From Spirochaetaceae bacterium (lineage in GTDB: Bacteria; Spirochaetota; Spirochaetia; DSM-2461), in NCBI GenBank assembly GCA_016342385.1, contig JAEINM010000102.1, positions 1 through 10,974 of the forward strand: a DNA stretch of 10,974 bases, given 5' to 3'. The notes below the pieces were generated by a model. It had not been told where the DNA came from and searched no databases. It worked only from the letters and a program-made list of their open reading frames with translations. The translations under genes were made by a program, and so were the position numbers. The first letter of the stretch is position 1. Each line of letters opens with the position of its first letter. Of the stretch, positions 6,676 to 10,974 are shown one piece after another.

Positions 6676-6688
6676 ATTGTTAGACAAT
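6676..6688 (+). promoter_or_regulatory. Short dyad over the -35 of the xdhC-yqeB promoter
   Basis: ATTGT-TAG-ACAAT is a 5-bp inverted repeat with a 3-nt centre. It overlaps the -35 element at 6681-6686, a position that would suit a repressor operator. It is short enough to arise by chance, and no regulator gene is present in the window. Confidence 0.3.
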
Positions 6689-6708
6689 CATATGTTCCTG
6701 TGTATAAT
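6681..6708 (+). promoter_or_regulatory. Sigma70-type promoter of the xdhC-yqeB operon
   Basis: TAGACA (6681-6686, 5 of 6 matches) and a perfect TATAAT (6703-6708) are separated by 16 nt. The -10 ends 11 nt before the ATG at 6720, so the transcript would have a leader of only about five bases and no Shine-Dalgarno. This is the strongest promoter-like sequence in the window. Confidence 0.55.
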
Positions 6709-6719
6709 ACTATTTATAT

Positions 6720-8300
6720 ATGAATATTTTTGAAGAAGCGGCGGCTCTGAAAAAAGAAAACAGAGTATTTGCCATAGCCATGATAACAGAATCTAAAGGC
6801 TCTACACCCCGTTCATCAGCAAGAATGCTCGTTAAGGAGAATGGATCGATTGTCGGAACAATTGGCGGTGGTCCTGTAGAACTCTATGTGATAGAGCAGG
6901 CACGGGAAGCCATGAAAGAGGGAAAAAACCGAACCTGTTCCTATACCCTTTTAATGAAAGAGAAAGAGGGAATGCACTGCGGCGGAGAGATGACCTTTTT
7001 TATCGACGTGGAAGTCCCGGGAACAACTCTCCTCCTTGTCGGAGCAGGACATGTGAATCAGGCTGTTGCCCGAATTGCCGTGAATACAGGATTCAATGTC
7101 ATTGTAGCTGATAACCGCATTGAACTCCTTAACCCGGATTTTTTCCCTCCTCATGTTCTTCTGTTTCACGGAGAGACTCTGGAGGAAGCCGTAGAACAGA
7201 CCGATCTGGACGAAAAGACTTTTGTTCTGGTTGCCACGGGAAGCGAAGACAAGGCCGGATTAAAAGCTGTTATGATGAAAAATCCCCGATTCCTCGCCAT
7301 GCTGGGGAGCCGAAGAAAAGCCCTTATGATAAAAAAAGAGCTCCTCCAGGAGGGCTGGAATGAGGACGACCTGCAGAAAGTGATCTGTCCTGCCGGTTTG
7401 GATATCGGGGCGGAATCTCCCGGAGAAATAGCATTGAGCCTATTAAGTCAGATGGTCATGGTTAAAACAGAAACAAATGGTCGGGAACTATACCCGTCCT
7501 CAAAACATAAAAACCTCATAATTGTCAGGGGGGCCGGCGATATAGCCACGGGAACAATCAGCCGGCTCCACAAGGCAGGGTATGCCGTTCTGGCTCTGGA
7601 AACAGACAATCCCACTGTTATAAGAAGAACTGTGGCTTTTGCCGAAGCTGTTCATTCGGGAAAAGCTAAAGTTGAGGGGATTGAAGCTGAACTGGCCGGA
7701 ACCCCCGAAGAAATACAAAAGACTCATCAGTCGGGGAAAATTGCCCTAGCTGTCGACCCGGAGGGAAAACTGATCGGACAGTTAAAGCCATCTGCTGTAA
7801 TAGATGCCATTCTTGCCAAAAAGAATCTGGGGACGACAAGGAATTCAGCTCCCTTGACTATAGCCCTGGGTCCGGGATTTGAAGCGGGAAAAGATGTCCA
7901 CTATGTTGTTGAGACATCCCGGGGTCACGATCTGGGAAAAATCATCTCACGGGGTCCGGCAAAAGCCAATACAGGTATTCCTGGAAACATTAATGGATTT
8001 ACAGAAGAGAGGATTATCCGTTCACCCTCGGCGGGAAAGGTGACTGTTTTAAAAGAGATTGGTTCTATCGTATCAAAGGGAGAAATAATAGCCTCAGTTG
8101 GAAAAACAGAAGTTTCCGCATCAATAGACGGATTGATCAGGGGAATGATCCGGCCGGGAACAGAAGTCACTGAAAATATGAAAATCGGAGATATCGATCC
8201 AAGAGGAGAAAAAGCTCAGTTCATGACTATATCGGACAAAGCCAGAGCTATTGGTGGATCGGTATTGGAAATATTGCTGAGTCATTCTCTATGTCCCTGA
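6720..8300 (+). CDS. XdhC-YqeB fusion, selenium-dependent molybdenum hydroxylase maturation protein
   Basis: The 526-residue protein fuses two families. Residues 1 to about 250 are XdhC/CoxI-like: SKGSTPRSSA (25-34), GTIGGGPVE (46-54), HCGGEM (86-91), then a Rossmann domain with LLVGAGHVN (105-113), MLGSRRK (194-200) and CPAGLDIGAESPGEIA (223-238). XdhC proteins bind molybdenum cofactor and help sulfurate and insert it into xanthine-dehydrogenase-type enzymes. Residues about 264-526 match the YqeB/EF2563 family, known from selenium-dependent molybdenum hydroxylase loci: IIVRGAGDIATGTISRLH (267-284), ALETDNPTVIRRTVAFAEAV (292-311), ALGPGFEAG (382-390) and SRGHDLGKI (400-408), then a C-terminal barrel-like part (435-490) resembling a lipoyl-type fold. 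Start: the -10 lies just upstream, and MNIFEEAAAL is the normal XdhC beginning. The last 10 nt overlap the next gene. Confidence 0.92.
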   Translation: MNIFEEAAALKKENRVFAIAMITESKGSTPRSSARMLVKENGSIVGTIGGGPVELYVIEQAREAMKEGKNRTCSYTLLMKEKEGMHCGGEMTFFIDVEVPGTTLLLVGAGHVNQAVARIAVNTGFNVIVADNRIELLNPDFFPPHVLLFHGETLEEAVEQTDLDEKTFVLVATGSEDKAGLKAVMMKNPRFLAMLGSRRKALMIKKELLQEGWNEDDLQKVICPAGLDIGAESPGEIALSLLSQMVMVKTETNGRELYPSSKHKNLIIVRGAGDIATGTISRLHKAGYAVLALETDNPTVIRRTVAFAEAVHSGKAKVEGIEAELAGTPEEIQKTHQSGKIALAVDPEGKLIGQLKPSAVIDAILAKKNLGTTRNSAPLTIALGPGFEAGKDVHYVVETSRGHDLGKIISRGPAKANTGIPGNINGFTEERIIRSPSAGKVTVLKEIGSIVSKGEIIASVGKTEVSASIDGLIRGMIRPGTEVTENMKIGDIDPRGEKAQFMTISDKARAIGGSVLEILLSHSLCP

Positions 8301-9436
8301 TATATCTGGATAACAGCGCTACTTCATTCCCCAAAGCTCCCGGTATGGCCGAAGCGGTAAAAGAGGCTCTTCTTACGGCGGGAACAAGCGGTAGAGCTTC
8401 ATATGACGAAGTTCTTAAAGGAAGCAGAATCCTCTATAAGTGCAGAACGAATATCGCTCAGCTGCTGGGAGTCAGGAATAGTTCTCAGATCATACTCAAC
8501 TCCGGCGCTACAGAATCGCTGAATACAGTAATAAAGGGATATGTCCGGCAGAATATGAGAGTTCTGACATCGGGAGCAGAACACAATTCGGTAATGAGAG
8601 TTCTGGAATTCCTGAAAGAAGACAAGAACATCACAGTTGACCGCTTCCTCTGTCGCAAAGATGGAATGGCCGATCTGAAAAGTTACTCCGACTTTCTCTC
8701 CCATTCTCCCGATCTGGTTATACTCTGTCACAGTTCCAATGTTACAGGAGCCGTCTATCCTATTAAAGAGATGATAAAAAAAGCCCATTCTGCCGGATCG
8801 GCAGTATGCATAGATGGGGCCCAGTCAGCTGGCTATGAGGAGATTAATTTACAGAATCTGAATCCTGATTTTTTCTGTTTTTCCGGACATAAGGGACTTC
8901 TTGGCCCTGCAGGGACCGGAGGTTTTTATATTAAAGAGGGACAGAAACTGCAACCTCTCATCTTCGGGGGTACAGGGAGCAGATCGGAAGAAGAAATCCA
9001 GCCCAACATGCTGCCTGACAAATACGAAAGCGGAACAAGAAACATTCCGGGATTAGCCGGTCTGGCCGAATCATCATCTTATGTGCTGAAAACTGGTATT
9101 CACAAAATACAAAAAAAAGAGCAGGTTCTGAGTAGAATGATCCTGGAAAACCTCAGTTCTATAGAAGGGATAACCATATACGGCCCGAAAGAGCTGGAAA
9201 ACAGAAATTCGGTTGTATCTTTTACCCATGACAGCCTGGATATATCCCAAATTGCGGAAATCCTCGATAATGAGGGAATAGCAATGAGAATGGGACTGCA
9301 CTGCACTCCGTCGGCTCATAAAGTGCTGGGAACATTTGATTCAGGCGGAACAATTCGCCTCAGCCCCGGATACTTCAATAATGAGGAAGAGATAATGGGA
9401 ACAATAGATGTTATAAGGAAAGCTATTAATGGATGA
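8291..9436 (+). CDS. NifS-like cysteine desulfurase / selenocysteine lyase family PLP enzyme
   Basis: The 381-residue enzyme is a class-V aminotransferase-fold protein, cytosolic and PLP-dependent. Marks in order: IYLDNSATSFPK (4-15), SGATESLN (71-78), AEHNS with the ring-stacking His98, CHSSNVTG (146-153), IDGAQSAG (174-181) with Asp175, SGHKGLLGP (198-206) with the PLP lysine Lys201, YESGTRN (245-251), and MGLHCTPSAHKVLGT (334-348) with the candidate catalytic Cys338. The LHC.P.AHK.LGT pattern fits the desulfurase subfamily that often sits beside selD and yedF. It probably releases sulfur or selenium from cysteine or selenocysteine, either to feed SelD or to make the Se/S ligand of the molybdenum cofactor; which one cannot be read from the sequence. 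It starts 10 nt inside xdhC-yqeB and ends 8 nt inside selD, so translation is likely coupled. No clear Shine-Dalgarno is seen. Confidence 0.9.
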   Translation: MSLIYLDNSATSFPKAPGMAEAVKEALLTAGTSGRASYDEVLKGSRILYKCRTNIAQLLGVRNSSQIILNSGATESLNTVIKGYVRQNMRVLTSGAEHNSVMRVLEFLKEDKNITVDRFLCRKDGMADLKSYSDFLSHSPDLVILCHSSNVTGAVYPIKEMIKKAHSAGSAVCIDGAQSAGYEEINLQNLNPDFFCFSGHKGLLGPAGTGGFYIKEGQKLQPLIFGGTGSRSEEEIQPNMLPDKYESGTRNIPGLAGLAESSSYVLKTGIHKIQKKEQVLSRMILENLSSIEGITIYGPKELENRNSVVSFTHDSLDISQIAEILDNEGIAMRMGLHCTPSAHKVLGTFDSGGTIRLSPGYFNNEEEIMGTIDVIRKAING

Positions 9437-10460
9437 TAAACTAACTTCATATACAAAATTCTCCGGATGTGGAGCCAAACTGGGACCGGCACTTCTGGAC
9501 AAAGCGCTCTGCGGATTGAAACAACCGGAATACGAAAACCTGATTTCCGATTTCAGTACATCAGACGATGCGGGAATTTATAAAATCAGCGATGAAATTG
9601 CTCTGGTTCAGACTGTGGATTTCTTCCCGCCCATAGTAGATGATCCCTATATTTTCGGGCAGATCGCCGCCGCGAATTCCCTTTCAGACGTCTATGCTAT
9701 GGGGGGCAAACCGGTAACAGCGCTTTCTCTGGTCTGTTTCCCCAAGGATAAAGCCCACATAGATACACTGAGAAAGATGATGAGTGGTGGTTTGAATAAA
9801 CTGATTGAAGCAGAAACTGCACTGGTGGGCGGACACAGTATTGAAGATGACGAGCTGAAGTTCGGATTCTCCATCAGCGGGACAGTTCATCCCGATAAAG
9901 TACTCTACAATAACACCCCCCGACTCAATGAAAAACTCATCCTCACGAAACCCCTTGGAACAGGAATTATCAATACGGCGCTGAGAGGTGGAATAGCCTC
10001 AGAAAGATCCATTGAAGCATTTATAGAGACAATGAGAACGCTCAATAAAACAGCTGCCGAAATCTCAATGGAATACGCCGTATCATCATGTACCGATGTC
10101 ACAGGTTTTGGGCTCATTGGCCATGCCTGTGAAATGACTGCAGAGGGACATATTGGCTTGAGGATTTTTTCCCATAGACTGCAATTGCTCCCGGACGTTC
10201 TCGAATATGCACAAATGGGATTGATTCCCGCAGGAACATATAGAAATAGAGATTATCGCCTGAAATATGTCAAAAATAATGAAACTCTCAACAGATCAAC
10301 AATTGATCTGCTCTTTGACCCCCAGACATCCGGTGGATTGTTGTTAACAGTAAGAGAAGATCAAGCTGATGAGATGTGCCGTAAAATGATTGCCAAGGGG
10401 GTTTCCGCCCATGTGATCGGAGAAACAACAGAGTCCGGAGGAATCGAGATTATTGAATAG
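9429..10460 (+). CDS. selD: Selenophosphate synthase SelD
   Basis: The 343-residue enzyme makes selenophosphate, AMP and phosphate from selenide and ATP; it belongs to the PurM/AIR-synthase-like ATP-binding fold. The N-terminal flexible segment FSGCGAKLGP (11-20) keeps the catalytic cysteine (Cys14, codon TGT, not a selenocysteine TGA) and lysine (Lys17); the second cysteine of the E. coli GCGCK motif is alanine here. Further motifs are STSDDAGI (43-50), QTVDFFPPIVDDPYIFGQIAAANSLSDVYAMGG (61-93, read in pieces) with metal/ATP-binding aspartates, VGGHSIED (133-140), CTDVTGFGLIGH (221-232) and FDPQTSGGLL (296-305). Full length for the family. AAGGAA at 9415-9420 lies 8 nt before the ATG. With no selA or selB nearby, this copy probably serves the molybdenum-hydroxylase selenium pathway, although it could supply other uses of selenophosphate. 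Confidence 0.96.
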   Translation: MDDKLTSYTKFSGCGAKLGPALLDKALCGLKQPEYENLISDFSTSDDAGIYKISDEIALVQTVDFFPPIVDDPYIFGQIAAANSLSDVYAMGGKPVTALSLVCFPKDKAHIDTLRKMMSGGLNKLIEAETALVGGHSIEDDELKFGFSISGTVHPDKVLYNNTPRLNEKLILTKPLGTGIINTALRGGIASERSIEAFIETMRTLNKTAAEISMEYAVSSCTDVTGFGLIGHACEMTAEGHIGLRIFSHRLQLLPDVLEYAQMGLIPAGTYRNRDYRLKYVKNNETLNRSTIDLLFDPQTSGGLLLTVREDQADEMCRKMIAKGVSAHVIGETTESGGIEIIE

Positions 10461-10743
10461 TTTTATCCTGACTTTTCAGACAAGCCATCAGGCCCTGGAA
10501 GAAGAGGAGAAATTGCAGGAATCAGATTTTATCATAAAAATGATTCCCACCCCGAGAGGGATCTCTTCGGAATGCGGGTTTTCCATAAGAGTTGACAGCA
10601 ATGAATTAAGTATAACTGAACAGCTGACAAAGAATGACAATTCAATAGAGCGAATATATCTGATTTATGAGCGACAAAGGAGTAAAAATTATGAAGAAAT
10701 CTATAGACGGAAGAACACTCCCCTGCCCCCAACCGGTGATTAA
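10453..10743 (+). CDS. DUF3343 protein (putative Se/S carrier-like)
   Basis: The 96-residue product belongs to the DUF3343 family, typical small partners of SelD and YedF. It begins FILTFQTSHQALEEEEKL, the usual thin alpha/beta start, and has IIKMIPTPRGISSECGFSIRV (27-47, read as two halves), where IPTPR.ISS.CG with Cys41 is the family hallmark and a candidate persulfide/selenide-carrying residue. Its biochemical role is not established; a carrier role is inferred from context. The start is a TTG at 10453 overlapping the selD stop by 8 nt; no ATG gives the right N-terminus, and a GGAGG lies at 10437-10441. The C-terminus runs about 25 residues past where the conserved part ends and overlaps the yedF start by 53 nt in another frame; that tail (KNTPLPPTGD) is probably unconstrained. 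Confidence 0.85.
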   Translation: MNSFILTFQTSHQALEEEEKLQESDFIIKMIPTPRGISSECGFSIRVDSNELSITEQLTKNDNSIERIYLIYERQRSKNYEEIYRRKNTPLPPTGD

Positions 10744-10974
10744 AGTCAAACAGGCTTTTGATGAGGGTGGATTTAATGAACTGGAAATCCTGGTAGACAA
10801 TCAGGCCGCAGTGGAAAACATTAAAAGATTTGCCGAGAACAGCGGTCACAGTATTCTTTCCGTATCTGAAAATGAAGAGATAAGGACAATAACCATAGAA
10901 AACAGCAATAGTGATGAAATGACAGATCCTGAAACTGATCTCCAAGGGATACCTTCATATGATGAAATAAACAC
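10691..10974 (+). CDS. yedF: YedF, selenium metabolism protein (N-terminal part, cut by the window edge)
   Basis: The frame starts at ATG 10691 and stays open for 94 codons to the right edge. The first 75 residues form a TusA/SirA-like domain: MKKSIDGRTLPCPQPVIKVK has the CPxP motif with Cys12, which in TusA carries a sulfur atom as persulfide, and a compact alpha/beta fold follows (LEILVDNQAAVENIKRFAEN, 33-52). YedF proteins of selenium loci usually add a C-terminal DsrE-like domain; that would lie to the right of the window and cannot be seen. The role is proposed to be sulfur or selenium relay next to SelD. AAAGGAG at 10676-10682 is a strong ribosome site 8 nt before the ATG. The gene begins inside the 3' end of the DUF3343 gene. 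Confidence 0.9.
   Translation, partial: MKKSIDGRTLPCPQPVIKVKQAFDEGGFNELEILVDNQAAVENIKRFAENSGHSILSVSENEEIRTITIENSNSDEMTDPETDLQGIPSYDEIN

Noticed and set aside
6571..6719. Molybdenum cofactor riboswitch upstream of moeA
   Set aside because: The region is AT-rich and lacks the conserved GC-rich core I know from the Moco RNA family; only a single simple stem is visible.
9467..9476. Selenocysteine in the SelD active site
   Set aside because: The active-site codon is TGT (Cys14), so this SelD is not itself a selenoprotein.
1..10974. CRISPR array, rRNA or tRNA genes including tRNA-Sec
   Set aside because: I saw no regularly spaced repeats and no cloverleaf-like or rRNA-like segments in the intergenic stretches.

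Overview
The window looks like a chromosomal segment of an anaerobic bacterium of moderate GC content that uses selenium in molybdenum enzymes. A spirochaete is my best guess: a small lipoprotein has a relaxed lipobox ending in Ser-Ile-Ser-Cys, and a broken integron-type integrase lies at the left edge. This taxonomic call is an inference and is weak.

Layout. Positions 1-206 hold the degraded N-terminal part of a tyrosine recombinase resembling integron integrases. Positions 207-1094 are gene-poor and contain hairpins and a GC-rich repeat-like element. A plus-strand radical SAM protein with a B12-binding-like N-terminus follows (1095-2576). Next is a plus-strand membrane protein that joins a thioredoxin-like domain to a CcdA/DsbD-like membrane core (2707-4122). 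It converges, with an 18-nt overlap, on a minus-strand thioredoxin-like lipoprotein (4105-4464). A minus-strand operon then reads moeA-like, MOSC protein, small three-helix membrane protein (6505 down to 4522). From a shared 214-nt divergent intergenic region, a plus-strand operon reads XdhC-YqeB fusion, NifS-like PLP enzyme, SelD, DUF3343 protein and YedF (6720 to the right edge). Its genes overlap at every junction.

Function. MoeA-like, MOSC, XdhC, YqeB, NifS-like, SelD, DUF3343 and YedF together are the known signature of selenium-dependent molybdenum hydroxylase (SDMH) maturation. In this scheme SelD makes selenophosphate. The NifS-like enzyme, DUF3343 and YedF probably mobilise or carry S/Se. 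MoeA-like and MOSC proteins handle molybdenum insertion and sulfur or selenium transfer, and XdhC-YqeB matures the hydroxylase. No hydroxylase structural gene and no selA, selB or tRNA-Sec are seen here, so they are either outside the window or absent.

Regulation. The divergent region carries a good sigma70-type promoter for the xdhC-yqeB operon, a short dyad over its -35, and a perfect 14-bp stem followed on the minus strand by eight T residues. Several first genes (1095, 2707, 6720) have promoter-like elements so close to the ATG that their mRNAs may be leaderless, whereas selD, yedF and the MOSC gene have clear Shine-Dalgarno sequences.
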